From the NCBI GenBank assembly GCA_033782935.1, contig JAWQEG010000136.1, forward strand, positions 62,001 through 126,000: a DNA stretch of 64,000 bases, given 5' to 3'. The DNA is from Petrolisthes cinctipes. Its lineage: Eukaryota; Arthropoda; Malacostraca; Decapoda; Porcellanidae. The translations under genes were made by a program, and so were the position numbers. Positions 24,604-37,600 of this stretch are shown piece after piece (position 1 is the first letter of the stretch; each line of letters opens with the position of its first letter). The notes under the pieces were generated by a model. It searched no databases. It saw only the letters and a program-made list of their open reading frames with translations, and had not been told where the DNA came from.

Positions 24604-26656
24604 TTTCCCACAGTGCCCTTGGAGGAGAGTGTATGTTGTGTTGTTGGCGAGTGTGGTTGTGTACATTGCAGTCTTCCATAATGTGTTTAATAGAGAGGGG
24701 TACTGTGTTGCATCCTGGACAGGCATCCACAATGGCTCCATCCAGCTTCTTCTGATATGTCAGAAGGGCCGGGTGGTGGCCACACCGCAGCCTGGCCAGG
24801 TGGACTCTGTCCTCACGGGGAAGGGAGGATTCAGATGAGTGAATGTCAGGAGGTCGTGCATGCAGCTGTGTGTTGTTTTTGAGTGTTTGGAAGGATTGGT
24901 GGGTGATTTGAGTATGGATGTGTTTATAAGACTGGTTTGGGGTGGGCAGGGTGTTGTTGTTGTTGTTGTTTTTGATGTTCTCCCCAGGGCAGAATGGCCT
25001 CCTGACCCACAGACCCCTGGTACACTCTGGTCGCAGTGAAAAAAACAAATTAAAATAAAGGACGGGCTGTCCCTATATGCCTGGGCTACCGAAGCACATC
25101 CCAGGGAAATGGGACCAGAGCTAACTGGACCAGGGAGATTGGGGAGAAGGTCTTTGATCCCACAGCCAGTGCTGTGGGCCCAAGTCCACGTTACCACAAG
25201 AGCTACAAGTGGGACCGCACCTTCTATGAGACCAGCCCTGAGGGGACCAAAAGGGGGAGGGAGTTTACACTGCTACATGCAAAGGGAAATGCACCCCCTG
25301 TGTGCTGGCGGTCCACACAGCAGTGAAAAAATAAAGCCTCCGGTTGCAGTACACCTCGAGTGAATATTTAATCCATGTGGACAGATCTCGTTAAATCCAC
25401 TAGAAAGTGACCAGATCCTACAACAATCTTTATTCTAGCCCTGTGGAGGATGACTAATATTCACAGAGAATAAAGTCAGCCCCCCTGGGCAGTGGGCAGG
25501 GTGTAAGAGATGATAGTATTTGTGTATGGTATTGTGTAATGGGTGTTTTGATGTTCCTTGGCATTTGTGGGTGTTTTGCCATGTAATGTAGTGGATGGTT
25601 TGGGTTTGTGGAGGCTGCAGCAAGTGTTTGTGTGCCTCTCGTGTCAAAGTGATCCTTGATTTTGAGGACTTTGGTTTCATGGTGTAAGTGGTCTGTACAG
25701 TAGGTGTGGTAGCTGTGCAGCCTGTGATTATCTTTAGGGCTCTATTCTGTATGGTCTGAAGGGTGTTGAGATGAGTCTCAGTGAGGTTTGAGGCCCCGGC
25801 AGGGCTTGCATAATCCATCACTGATCGAATATATTGTTTGTAGTACACTGTGGTTGTGGTTTCTTTGTTGTGTCCGAATGTTGTGCTGGCAAGTGATCTG
25901 AGGGCTTTAAGTCTTTGCATGCATTTGTTTTTGATGGTCGTAATATGTTGTTTGAATGTCATGGATGTATTGTATGTTATGCCAAGTATTTTGTGTGTGT
26001 GTGTGTGTGTGGTATAGGTGTGTTGATTATGGTGAGGTGTGGTGTGTAGCGGTGTTCTGCGTTCCAGTTGGTGAGAAGGGTGACAGTTGACTTGGTGGGT
26101 GCTATTTTAAGTCTGTTTGTGGTGAACCAGGCATTAAGTGTGTTGAGGTAGGGTTGAAGGATGTGAGTGGCTGTGTCTGCATTTCTGAGTGTACATGCGA
26201 GTGTTATGTCGTCTGCGTAGGAGACTATCTGTAGGTCTGTGGTGCCTGGGGTGTTGGTAGGTCGTGCATGTATAAATTGAAAAGGGGGGGTGAGAGAACA
26301 GACCCTTGGGGGACACCATTGGTGAAACTATTAATGTTAGATGACTGACCAGTAAATGTAACATGAGCTACTCTTCCTCCCAAGAAGCTGGCCAGCCATC
26401 TTTTTGTATTGTTATGCATGTTTGTGTTGTATATTTTGTTTGTGAGGTTGTGGCGGGGTATGGCATCAAATGCTTTACTAATGTCCAGTGTAACTAGGAG
26501 TGTTCTGTGTGGGGGTCTATCTGAGTTGATGCCATCATAAATTCTTTGTGTGAGGTCGGTGAGAAAAGTGTTTGTTGAGTGTAGTGGTCTGAAACCATGT
26601 TGTGAGGATGCGAGGGGAATGTGTGGTATGATTAAACTGATGATGAGGAGCTCAGT
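24604..26656 (-). mobile_element. 5'-truncated related non-LTR copy, interrupted
   Basis: Minus-strand relative of the 42-kb element. RT pieces ([20 protein letters not shown] near 26350-26420; [11 protein letters not shown]) are followed by [20 protein letters not shown] (25962 leftwards) and [18 protein letters not shown]. It starts inside the RT near 26656 and matches the other copy to about 24604. It then has a different, unrecognised tail running toward an A-rich end near 24450. It keeps the 20 bp lost in the other copy but has its own frame breaks, and it carries a 537-bp insertion at 24955-25491. Confidence 0.85.
24955..25491 (-). mobile_element. SINE-like element with (AAC)n tail, copy 2
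   Basis: 537 bp on the minus strand from TGCCCAGGGGGGCTGAC to AACAACAACAAC, flanked by the 13-bp duplication GTGGGCAGGGTGT (24942-24954 and 25492-25504). It is inserted in the decayed non-LTR element. It has no RT domain and no obvious Pol III boxes. Its last stretch (TCAGGAG...CTGC...GAGAAC...AAC) loosely resembles the 3' end of the 2A-bearing element, so it may be mobilised by that element or be the 3' part of a related one. Confidence 0.75.
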
Positions 26657-26659
26657 AAC

Positions 26660-27112
26660 CTGGATCTACCAAAGTGTAATTAGCCTACTTTAATTTTAGT
26701 AATACAGTAGTTGTAGTAGTATGGATTATGTTGTTAGTAGTAGTAGTAGTAGAAGTAGTAGGCATGGTTAATGTTAGTAGTAGTAGTGTTTGTACTGTAT
26801 ATATGTATGTAATATATATGTATATATGTAAGTAATATGTTTATGTATATATGTACTACTACTACTACTACTGCTGCTACTAACATTAACCTTCTACTAA
26901 TACTAATAGTAATAATAATCATAATAATTATTGGTATTATTTTTAGCGTTGTTGTTATTGTTAAGTGTAATATTAGGTTTGGAGAGAGAGAGAGAGAGAG
27001 AGAGGTGAAACACATACACAATGATGAAAAGTATTGATAAATAATGATGATATATAATGATCATAATGAAGTTGTCTTTTATTTATTTTTTAGTCAGGAG
27101 CCGTGTGTGTGT

Positions 27113-27155
<43 letters not shown>

Positions 27156-27754
27156 GTAGACTACTTAACATGCAGGGAGTGTGTGTCCTTGACACATTGC
27201 CTTTTGCCTTACGTGTGCAAATGGTTGAGTATTCTTCAAGTGTGCTTCATATCACACCATTTCACAATATGCAAGCACCGTCAACAGTGACCTTACTTGC
27301 AGTGGCGATGTAGAAGGACTATTCGTAATTATATTTCTAAAATTATTGTCGACTTCGATGGAAAGAAAACAACCCCTGGGATATAAATGGTCAGTATTAC
27401 TTTAGTCTCTGATTCGCCTAGAAGTACTATCCTTATAGTCATTCCATGCATCACTTCCCAATCACGAGACATAGATAGAGGACACTGTGACCAAGTGAAG
27501 AGAAAGAGTCAGGGTTGGGATCGCCGTGCAAAGAATGACTGACTACTGTTGCAGGCGAGTGAGGACATTTTCTCCGGCGCTCATACTTTGCCCAAATGGA
27601 ATGATTACGGATAACGCTTAAGTGAGGACATTCCATCCTCTTTGTATGAATAAGTAAATGAACTAATGAATGTCCCTGGATGATGTATATTACACAAACA
27701 TTATTGCCTGACAGGAGACGTTATGTCTCGTAGGAAAAAAGTTAGATACGGTGA
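26660..27754. other. Intergenic, simple repeats
   Basis: TAGTAGTAG / ACTACTACT trinucleotide runs (26710-26880), a (GA)n and a (CT)n, then unique sequence. No gene. Confidence 0.55.
27117..27150 (+). repeat. (CT)n microsatellite
   Basis: 17 CT units; a (GA)n run of 11 units lies at 26982-27003. Confidence 0.95.
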
Positions 27755-28016
27755 TTTTTTTTTTTTTTTTTTTTTTTAATATGTTCCGACATTGGACATA
27801 GGCCCAGGTCAACTGCTACTCACACACACACACGTCACGACTTCCGAACTGGTACCCAGCCACAGAGGGAGGGAAGTCCTCGAGGGTAATTCCCAAATAC
27901 TGCAGCTGTTATGGTACCAGCGAAGAGTAAAGATTCTCAGGCCCTCACCTGAGAGAAATCGATCTCCCGACTTATAGGTTAAGAGTCCAGAACACTAACC
28001 ACTCGGCCACCTCCCC
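27755..28016 (-). mobile_element. tRNA-derived SINE with poly(A) tail
   Basis: The minus strand starts GGGGAGGTGGCCGAGTGGTT, with an A box (TGGCCGAGTGG) and the weak B box GAGATCGATTTCT, folding like a tRNA with CTCTTAACC in the anticodon arm. A 150-bp unrelated body follows, then about 23 A residues (poly-T at 27755-27777 on plus). The tRNA part is degenerate and the body is fused to it, so this is a SINE and not a tRNA gene. Confidence 0.75.
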
Positions 28017-28390
28017 ACATATTTTAAACAGATAAGATATTTTAAAAAGATAATGACACCAATATCAGCACAAAATTCAAGATAACCTGCGTTCTCGTCA
28101 CTGCGCCCATAAGAGAGGTAATTAACGCGACGCAGACAGAAAGGCATAGAGGTGAAAGATGGTGCAGCCTCCATTTGCTGTACTTCATTCCAGTCCACCA
28201 GTCTCCTCCCCCAAGACTGGAAGCGGATCGAAGCCTCGGCGCCAGACCAGCCTGGGGTACAGTACAGTCACGCCCAACAATCAGCAAACACTCTCGAATG
28301 AAACGAAATCGAAAAATGATGCGAAATTAAAGTTGTTGGTCTGTAACAACTCACTCTCATTCACCTGAAAACCTTTGATGGCATGACAAG

Positions 28391-28530
28391 GGGCCGTATG
28401 CAAGAACATTGGTGGTGGTGTTGACGATGGCGTGGTACCGGTACGATGGCTCTATTGTTTGTCTATGGAGTCATCGTACTGGTACATACCACGCCATCGT
28501 ATGCACCATGAATGTTCTTGCATACGGCCC
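28391..28530. mobile_element. Palindromic 140-bp MITE copy 7 (cleanest)
   Basis: GGGCCGTATGCAAGAACATT at 28391 and ATGTTCTTGCATACGGCCC ending at 28530 pair almost perfectly; the arms continue through CGATGGCGTGGTACCGGTAC to a loop near 28456. Confidence 0.85.
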
Positions 28531-28583
28531 ATAGAGGCATGGTACTGCAAGCTCAGTCGGTACTGAAACCTCCTCTTCATTAA

Positions 28584-28739
28584 GGGACCCTGTGATATAT
28601 ATTGTATAGTCAGAAATTTGGAGGGAAATGAGTCCTTCAAATTTTGCCACGAAACATCACCTGTATGGAAGGAGCTTGTTTTGTGGCATGGTCAGGAGGA
28701 ATCAGAAGCCTCCAATTTTCATACACGATCACAGGGTCC
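28584..28739. mobile_element. TTAA-flanked MITE
   Basis: TTAA at 28580-28583 and 28740-28743 flanks inverted ends GGGACCCTGTGAT / ATCACAGGGTCC. TTAA duplication fits piggyBac-like or Kolobok-like elements. Confidence 0.7.
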
Positions 28740-29381
28740 TTAAGTCACATTTATAACTATGCTACTCATCTCAGGTCACAATTACTTAGTAATATACAGA
28801 AAGAAACGTAATAAAATGTGAAGAGGGAGAAGGGAATGAGAAATGAGTCACGATTACTTAGTGACGAACAGAAAGAAACTACTAAATGTGAAGGGTGTGA
28901 GAATTAGGAATGGGTCATGTATGACAGTATGAAAGAGGTTATTGAACCCGACTAGGAAAACCGGGCATACTTTCAAGTGACAGCTGATATTACACACACA
29001 CATACAAACACATAGAATTTAAGTCGTGTGTATATTCTTCAGTAAGTAATAATACACTTAAGAAAAATGTATAACCATTAGAATACAAAACTTTCAATAC
29101 ATCTGAAATCCAAAAACTTAATTACACACACACACACAGTACATAGAATTTAAGTCGTGTATATTCTTCAGTAAGTAATAATACACTGAGAAAATTCTAT
29201 ATATAACCAAAAACTGAATTACATACACACACACACACACACACTCTGTTTCGCCGGCTCCCTCAACTAGATTTAGTCACTGGCCTCAAACACTGATATA
29301 TTTGGCTGCGGCGTTGTAATTGATAAGAGACACACGACCAAGATATCTGTGAGCGCAAGGGTTAAGGGGGAAGTTTTGTGT

Positions 29382-29493
29382 TGGTAAATCTGGAGCAACT
29401 GAATCCTCCAAACTATTCCAAGCAACAGGACACCATTATTTTTGTTCTTCTGGTCCAGTTTGGAGGAATCTTGCAGGTACTCCAGATTTACCA
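29382..29493. mobile_element. Palindromic MITE, 'TCCTCCAAA' family, copy 1
   Basis: TGGTAAATCTGGAGCAACTG ... GTACTCCAGATTTACCA; arms include AATCCTCCAAACT and AGTTTGGAGGAAT. Confidence 0.75.
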
Positions 29494-30233
29494 TAAGTGC
29501 GTATACTGTCTCCCGAAAATGGTCATAATAATAATTAATAGGTTGCCTCTCTATACAGTCTATGCTTCACCGCCTATAGCTGTTCATTAGCTAAAGCATG
29601 AACAAGTTAATATATCTCCCTTCACACACACACACACACACACACATTAAAAAAAACAAAAACAAAAATCACACACACACACACATTAATAAACACACAC
29701 AGGCACATTCACACGCGTATAAAATCACACACACGGAGACGGACGATAGTGAAAGTTGCCTAGTAGGTGACAGTGCTACCAACCCTTACTAACTCAACCA
29801 GTCCACACCACACTACACTGCTGCCAACATTTCCTATCATACCAACACTCAGCTGATGCCAGGATTTAATTTCTACCCTACCAACACTCCTCCTCCTATA
29901 CCACTATCACTACTATTACTACCAGCACCGTCATTACCTACTACTACCACCACCACTACTACCATTATTGTATTTCAACCATTGCTGCTACTATAATTCA
30001 TCCCTATCATCGCTTAATTATTGCCAACACTAAACTAATTACACACACACACACACACACTTCTTATTTACCACCATTCCCACAATCACTGCTTATCTAC
30101 TATCACTACGATCATTTTTGTCATGCTTATAAATATATATAGGTATCCCGAACGAAATTGAATATGATATTGGTTTGACCTCTTCACTAATTTAGCTGTC
30201 TGCCTGCTATTACTTATGGGGGTAATACACTTT

Positions 30234-30369
30234 TGGTACATTGGAGCTGAGCCTTGATTCCTCCAGAGCATACCGGGAAACAGGGCCAGATGAACATATA
30301 TATATAATTAATTAATGGTATCCTGTTGTTTGGAATAGTTTGGAGGAATTAGTTGATACAGATTTACCA
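30234..30369. mobile_element. 'TCCTCCAAA' family MITE copy 2
   Basis: TTGGTACATTGGAGCTGAGC, TTGATTCCTCCAGAG and AGTTTGGAGGAATTAG with closing AGATTTACCAA. Confidence 0.65.
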
Positions 30370-30639
30370 ACACTGTACTATCTATGCCCTATACCTATCA
30401 TTCTATCATCACTATATATTATTCAAATTAGTATCATTCCACCATCACCTGTTTTAACCATCGTCTCCACCATCAATGTCTTTGCAATATCCCCTCATAA
30501 ACAGGTCATTGACAAACATGTTATAATTTATCTCACATACTGGACAATCTCAGTAGGATAAGATACCTTCATTATCACCACATACGCCTCCCACCAACCA
30601 CGACAATCTCCATTACTTGACCCATTATTTACCCCAATT

Positions 30640-31150
30640 ATTATTAGTCGACCCCCTCCCACCCTACCATCTCTCTCCCCTTCCCTCCCTCAACTTTACC
30701 AGCAGTCCTACTTTCCCCACCCCCATCCATCCATCCATCCAAACCCCATTCCCATTTCTCCCCAACCCCATGTCCCCTACTCTGTGTCCCCTCCCCACCC
30801 GCATCTATCCATCCATACCCTATTCCCATATCTCCCCAACCCCATAATCCCTCCCCCCCTCTACCCCACACCATCTATTCATCCAAACCCCATTCCAAGG
30901 TCTCCCCAACCCCATGTCCCCTACTCTGTGTCCCCTTCCCCACCCGCATCTATCCATCCATACCCTATTCCCATATCTCCCCAACCCCATATTCTCTCCC
31001 TCCCTATACTAACCCACACCCCACCCCTATCCAAACCCATACCCCACACCTATCCAAACCCCATTCTCATATCTCCCCAACCCAATATTCCCCACCCTTC
31101 CATCCATACCCATATCTCTCCAAACTCATATTCCCCACCCTATACCCACC
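30640..31150 (+). repeat. C-rich minisatellite region
   Basis: Repeats of CCCATATCTCCCCAACCCCA and CATCTATCCATCCATACC; the larger unit of about 165 bp appears roughly 2.5 times. Long frames across it are compositional. Confidence 0.8.
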
Positions 31151-33029
31151 ACTGTCATTCTCAGCCCAGTGCCCAGAATAGCATGGCACTTAGCCCATCA
31201 AGCCTACTACTACTGACCTATTAAAACAACTGAGCCAGATTTTCCTCTTTAATTTCACTTTTTTTATGCCATAGGCCGGAATATATTTAAACACCTGTAA
31301 TTCTAGATGTGAAGAGAGAGACAGAGAGAGAGAGAGTGTGTGTGTGTGTATGGATATGTGTGTGTCATTGGCAAAACTGAGACTCGAACTCACACTGGCT
31401 GGGAATCAAGTAATTAAACAACTCCTTAGTCCTTCCTTGCTTTCAATAATTAAGCCAAATCACGCCTATGTTTGGCAAATCCTTATCTGATGATTAGAGA
31501 CTGCCTAGCATCGCTGAGATGGTCCGTATGTCAGGATGATGAAGAATTATTGTAAGGAGACGAAAAGTGATGTTCCCGAATTCACTATCGTCATGCTAAG
31601 ATAATAAAGTGCTGGAGATTCTGCGACCCCCTGCCTACGTCACAGCAAAGAGGCTGGGGATGAATGAGAAACAGAGGGAGGGTAACGTACAGTACGGTAA
31701 GTGCTTGGGATTAGAGAGGGTGGAGGGGAGTACCTGGGGGCCTGAGGGATGGTGGAAAAAAGTGGAGAAGAAGAGGGTTGGTGGAAAGTTATAAGGTAGG
31801 AGGATATAGAGGAGGGTGGGAGGAAAGGTGTGATGGAGAAGAGGAGGGATGGACAAAAGTTGGTTAGTCGTGTATACTGTATAGAGGAGTATGGAGTCTA
31901 TAATGGAGGGGAGACGAGTGGCCTGCTGGCCTTGGTGGTCTCAGCTGAGCCGGTAATATTGCGTCATTCTCTCGCTCAGCTGGTGTAGGTGGCGGGGGTA
32001 CGATGCTTGCCTCTCCTCACACCACCTCTCGCCACACTGTGCACCCTTATTCATATTATCATCGCACATAATATACACAAACACATCTTACCAGACTCTA
32101 AGACAAGTTCCAGGAATACAGATGAAGCTGATACAAAGTACAAGATTGGTAAAAGCCGGCAAGTTTGTTTGTAAAGGTCCGATAATGTTACCTGTCAGTG
32201 GGACATAGTTGTATCGGAGCCGGGAACTTGTGAAGAGGGAACACCGGCTCTGGCACCACACATTATAGGTTTACAGTACTTTCCTGTCAACTTATACCTT
32301 TACATAGTAACACAGGTACATCGAAATCTACACTATGAAAGGGCGTTATATTTTCAATGAGTGTATTACAGTTCATCGTCATATACGTACCTCATTAAGG
32401 GGAGCACCTCTTTTTTAGTAATATGATGGAGGGCTACTACATGATTCCTTCAAAGTTTTCACAGTAAGCTAGTCACCATGATGTTACTATTAGGGAATCT
32501 GTTTCGTGACATAATGTGAATGATTTTGTAGCCCTTTAAATTATTTCTTCTTGTGTCTTTCTGTAATTGGAAGCAGCAGCTAGAGTACTCGACTTGAATA
32601 TTTGCCTCGAGTCGGGACACAATTCCAGGAAAATATTGCAATGTATCTGATAATGGTACTTTTATATTCTGTATGTATACGTCTATAACAAATGACCTTC
32701 AGTATTGCATTAGGTTCATCAGAGTTTCAGATAATTTATTATCAGCCACAATATCAACGAAATTCGAGATTATCACGACATACCAGACTTTGTAACTGTT
32801 TGTTTCAGACCTGTACACGCAAGTCAGCCTGACCAGTATACGCTAAGGGACATGGTGAGGGAGGAACAGGGTAACGGACAACGGTCGAGGTACAGGGTGA
32901 GGAAGGGAGAGGGTGAGGGAGCAAACCAGATAAAATGAGTTACCGGTACCTTAGGAAGGTATGCACAGTACGTACTCAGCCTGATTATCTCTTGTCTGGT
33001 CTATGCTTCACTGGTTAGGCTCTATTTCA

Positions 33030-33031
<2 letters not shown>

Positions 33032-33068
<37 letters not shown>
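33032..33068 (+). repeat. (CT)n microsatellite
   Basis: About 18 uninterrupted CT units. Confidence 0.95.
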
Positions 33069-33073
<5 letters not shown>

Positions 33074-33247
33074 GTAGTCCTTTGGCATCTCTAAGTTTCC
33101 TCCTTCGTTCTAGCTGTTTCCTTTGATATATTTTTTTTTAGTCCCTTAATTTGTTACTCGTGCTACAGGGTCTCTCAAGGCATATCGTACGCGGTTTCCA
33201 CGTCAATTCCATCTTGGACGCAAGGAAAGTTCGCTTAATTCAAAGGG

Positions 33248-33382
33248 AAAATCTCTTGTTGGTGAAATGAAGAGCCAAGAAACAGGACCAGCAGATTAAT
33301 AAATAATGATGGTGGTCTAGCTGTTGCTAAGGATAGTTTGGAGGAAGTAGTATGTATAGTTGCTGCAGATTTAACAACACTG
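33248..33382. mobile_element. 'TCCTCCAAA' family MITE copy 5
   Basis: GTTGGTGAAATGAAGAGCCA ... AGTTTGGAGGAAGTAGTAT ... GCAGATTTAACAACACTGTA. Confidence 0.5.
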
Positions 33383-33666
33383 TACTATACCCCTTTAATT
33401 AAATTATCAGCAAGCAATATTCTCATTCTTTTCATGCTGACACAATCTTTTTTATCACTGTAGATTACTGGGCGTTATCAGACTTGCCTCCTGGCCACTA
33501 CTGACTGATCCATGTACGATAAAAGTGATAACACTGCACTCGTCTTATCTGTTACATAATCTGGCTGTGAAGGGTGTTAACGGTGTGGTGTAGGTGGAGA
33601 GAATGCTGATATAGCCTACTTATTAGAAGATGATATTATTTGGATACGCTTCCGAATCCTAATGAA

Positions 33667-33670
<4 letters not shown>

Positions 33671-33721
<51 letters not shown>
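33671..33721 (+). repeat. (CT)n microsatellite
   Basis: About 25 uninterrupted CT units. Confidence 0.95.
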
Positions 33722-33723
<2 letters not shown>

Positions 33724-33959
33724 ATAGGTGAAGACTTATAGATGAAGCTGCTACAGGTATATGACATTGTAGTCTTTCTGACCCAAGTTACAGAGAGAGA
33801 GAGGGGGGGGGGGCAACCTGTACCAGTTATATAATTGTATTATTCACTTCCATCTACTCGTACAGTTGCCTCAAAAAATTCTGTTTCGCCGCCGCCACAG
33901 ATCAGTGTAATCTCTTCATGGTTGTTGGACCGCAGGTGGAGTGATCTCTAGCCATTTGT

Positions 33960-34330
33960 TTACATTTCATTAGACTGACTAGACGTACTTATGAATGCTA
34001 AACTGGAGCCCCATTCACGTATATAATAATAAATATTATAGGTGATGAAAAACATGGATATACTGCATTAAAACCAATTAAGCTATTTCACCAGACAGAC
34101 GTGACGCACTTGTGAACGCTAAACTAGATCCCTGTAGCCACGTATAGGTGATTAAAAACATGGAAATACTGTATTAAAACCAAACTATTTTACCAGCCTG
34201 ACATGCAGATGTGATCACACACTTATGAACGCGTAAACAGGAGCCCTTGTCACGCATATCTAGGTGATGAAAAACATATGGAAATACTGCATTAAATCTG
34301 TCAAGCTGTTTCACTGACCTCTGATGCATG
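33960..34330 (+). repeat. Minisatellite, about 115-bp unit, 3 copies
   Basis: Each unit has CTTATGAACGC..AA, then AGGTGATGAAAAACATGG and ATACTGCATTAAA, with increasing drift. Confidence 0.8.
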
Positions 34331-34387
34331 GCAGCCAAGAAAAAATACATTTACGACGGCAACTGTACATGAAGCCAAAGTAAACTA

Positions 34388-34630
34388 CTATTGGCCACAA
34401 GAATTCGTAAACATGCTGTTGTTATCGAGGGTTTAGATTTTAGAACATTAGAAAGTGTAAGACTCCATAGTAATTATACTGGCAATACAATATTATCATT
34501 AGGCCTCTGCAGGTGCTTTAATTGCAATCGCAGAGTCACTTGGTAAACCATTCATTGCAGTATTTCCAGAGTAATGACCTCTCTTTCCACAATTATAGCC
34601 TATCTGTGTATGAATTCCTGTGGCCAACTG
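34388..34630. mobile_element. Mariner-like MITE related to the 23.4-kb copy
   Basis: TTGGCCACAAGAATTCGTAA and TATGAATTCCTGTGGCCAAC as inverted ends; the outer base pairs are less clear. Confidence 0.6.
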
Positions 34631-34639
34631 CTGTACATC

Positions 34640-37600
34640 CCAGCAGATCAACAGTGTCAATTCATGTGAGGCCACAGTATATGGGGATAATCAGGCCAGG
34701 GCAAAGTGCAATACTCGCAAAAATATATCCAAATTTTTACATTACTTATATATGTAGTTAACCAAATAATTTACGCCAATTGCGGTAAAAAATCACTTAT
34801 ACACTTGTTGAACATAGTATGCAGTTGTTTTTTTAAATTATTATTATTATTATTATTATCACGAACCATACGAGTAGGGTTTTATCAATGACCTGCGGAA
34901 ATGCCGAGGGATATAGAAGTCGTAGATCGCCAGGGGGCTGACACAATGAAGAACAAAAAATTATAGACACTACATTTGCGCCAGGCCACTCCATGACTTG
35001 ATATGGTAATGTGAAAATAATAATGGGACAAAAAGGAAACACTTCAAATCAATATAATAATAAAAAGAACACAGACAAACCGTCAATTATACCGTAAACA
35101 GGAATGAAATTGTGTCCCAGGGTTTTGTATATTTTTCCCCAGACCATGAATGCACCTCGACACCACCAACAAGAACCACACGAGGGAATCTGAAGGGGAC
35201 GCCACCAGAAGCGAGGGCAGAGAGCTACTGTAGGTGTGTTTAGATGACCATATAGTTATAGGCTTCCTTGTTATAACCACAAGTGCATTCTGTGACGAAG
35301 TGGCTGATGTCGAGGCTATTATTATGCAACACTTATATGGCATATTGTATGATAATGATGAAAAATGAGTAGGAAACGATTGATGGGTCAAATAGTTGTA
35401 CTGCCGTCTAATAAACCTGTGTATGTATATGCCACATCTCAATAGAATATGTCGCCCTCTGCAACTTAGATTTCTTAGCCTAATATATTATTGTATGTGG
35501 TGCTTTCTGGCGTAGGCTGCCAACCATCACAAGACGCCAACAAGATGAGTCTTATTAGAGCATCTATTTAAAGTCTTCACAACAGAGAAGCAGTTTTCTC
35601 AATGCACCATTTCATTGTGCGTATTATCTAACGTAAACATTATGGCACTGTACTATGAGGGCTGAGGGGAAAGTCAGCCAGTAGTGTTTGTGGATGAATG
35701 TAAACAAACAACTTGGTGACTGGACGACGCTCGTATATGATCTCAACAAGTATGATTAGCTGGGATTATTCTCAACCAGTCCACCTAACCCTACCGAGAG
35801 AGAGAGAGAGAGAGAGATACCCCAGCTCTCTCAGCTAGCTACCGTAAATTAATTATATATAAGATGATGTGTGTTTACCGGAGCTAGTGGTGTGGAGTTT
35901 GACTTGCCACAGGACTTAGAGCCTACTTGATGGTCGAAAAAGATGTTTCATATATAACAATTAAATGGGTCTGTAATGTAATGTTTTCGGTGAATTGGAG
36001 CCCACTGATATCTTTTAAACCTGATAACTTTACCGATGGAAATAGTCTGTTTTGCAATATAAATCACAACCTACCCGGACCCTCTATCTAGCTCCTTCTC
36101 CCTTGTGGTATATGCTGTCTGATCTGGCCCAGCACGGCCTTCTTTCTTCCCCAGAATAATAATTATTCAACTATATTCACGTAACTAGGCTAGGGGTGGT
36201 GTGGGAATATGGTAGGATAGAAGCAGAAAAAGGTGGAGGACAACCTGTAGGGTGCCGGCGGTGGTGGTGGGAGCAAGTGGAGCCAAAATTATCACGATGG
36301 GCAGCTGTTGGCGGACGGGGTGGTGCCTAGCTGCCTTGCCCTTGCGTAACCCTGCCACCATCACCAATTCACCTGAGCTCATATGTAGGCTAATACCGCC
36401 ATCACTGTACTGTACTAATTGTATGTTGTTTTCGACATTTTTTTTTCTAACTTGGCGAAGTGCAATGGCTCTACCATCTCATTTGTCAGCCCAATTATTT
36501 TAGGTCGACGTATTACAGGTTAATTAAGGCATATAATACCAATCATTTATATAAGTGGTTAATTATCCACAGTTTATAATAAATGAAATGCACCCAAAAC
36601 ATGTACTGTACATACGTAAGAGAGAGAGAGAGAAATAAAAAATCTTTAACCTGTAGCCTGTATATAGGCTATGCCTACGACCCAACATAGGCCTACATGA
36701 AATGGAGGAAGATGAACACATTCATACATTTGGCCATTCATCTGCTTGTAGCAAGATGGGGATGTTGTGGGGTGAGGAGAGGAAGTGGTATGGGAGGGCG
36801 TAGTGTGGGTAAGTATAGGAAGGGAAAAGGGAGGGTGTAGGTGGGGTCGGGAGCCTAAAGAGAGATGGGGAGAAATGGAGTGAAGACAAGGATACCGGTA
36901 GAGAAGGATGTGGAGGGTGGAAGGCTAGGAGAGACGAAAAGGATTGGGAAAAGGCTTATATGAGGTACGGAAGGGATCTACTATAATAGGAAGAGGTAAA
37001 CAAAGATGGATAGGTGAAGAAATAGAGAGGAATTGGGCAATAAAAACAGGAATTCCCACCCTGTAGCACGAGAAGATAGAGGGGAAAGACAGCAGCACGA
37101 AGGAAACACAAATGTACAAGGAAGTATATAGGGAAAGGAAAAACAATTGAAGTAATTTTTTTCTTTCCAAGGATTTGAAATACGAAACCTTAGGCCTATT
37201 TCATTTACTCCTTTTTTCGTGGCTTTGGTTCAAGTAGGTTGTAAAGACCTTGGCAGGGTTTTTGACCTACTTTTCTTAGGCCTACTCACATACCTACTGT
37301 AGAGCTAGCTGCCTGTGGCCAGTCAGCTGATTAGACACAAGATACAGTACTTATAAGAATATTCTTATTTATTGTCTCGCACACCAGTAGGCTATAGTAC
37401 TGTCATTCATAATTGACTGAACTACCAATGTGTGTGAGTTTTTGTTATTTTTTTTTTATTAAGATCAGAACAGATCTCAGGTAATAATTATATTTCTGTT
37501 TAGCTACATAAATGTTTAAAATTTGAACTGTATGCATCCACCTCACCTCTCATTTTTGCCACTAACACTTCGTTTTGTGTCATTAAGGTTGCAGGGTCAG

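Noticed and set aside
27940..28016. tRNA gene on the minus strand
   Set aside because: The stem pairing and B box are poor and the unit continues into a body with poly(A); it is a SINE head.
30617..31224. Proline-rich frames on both strands
   Set aside because: Produced by the C-rich minisatellite; no non-repetitive domain.
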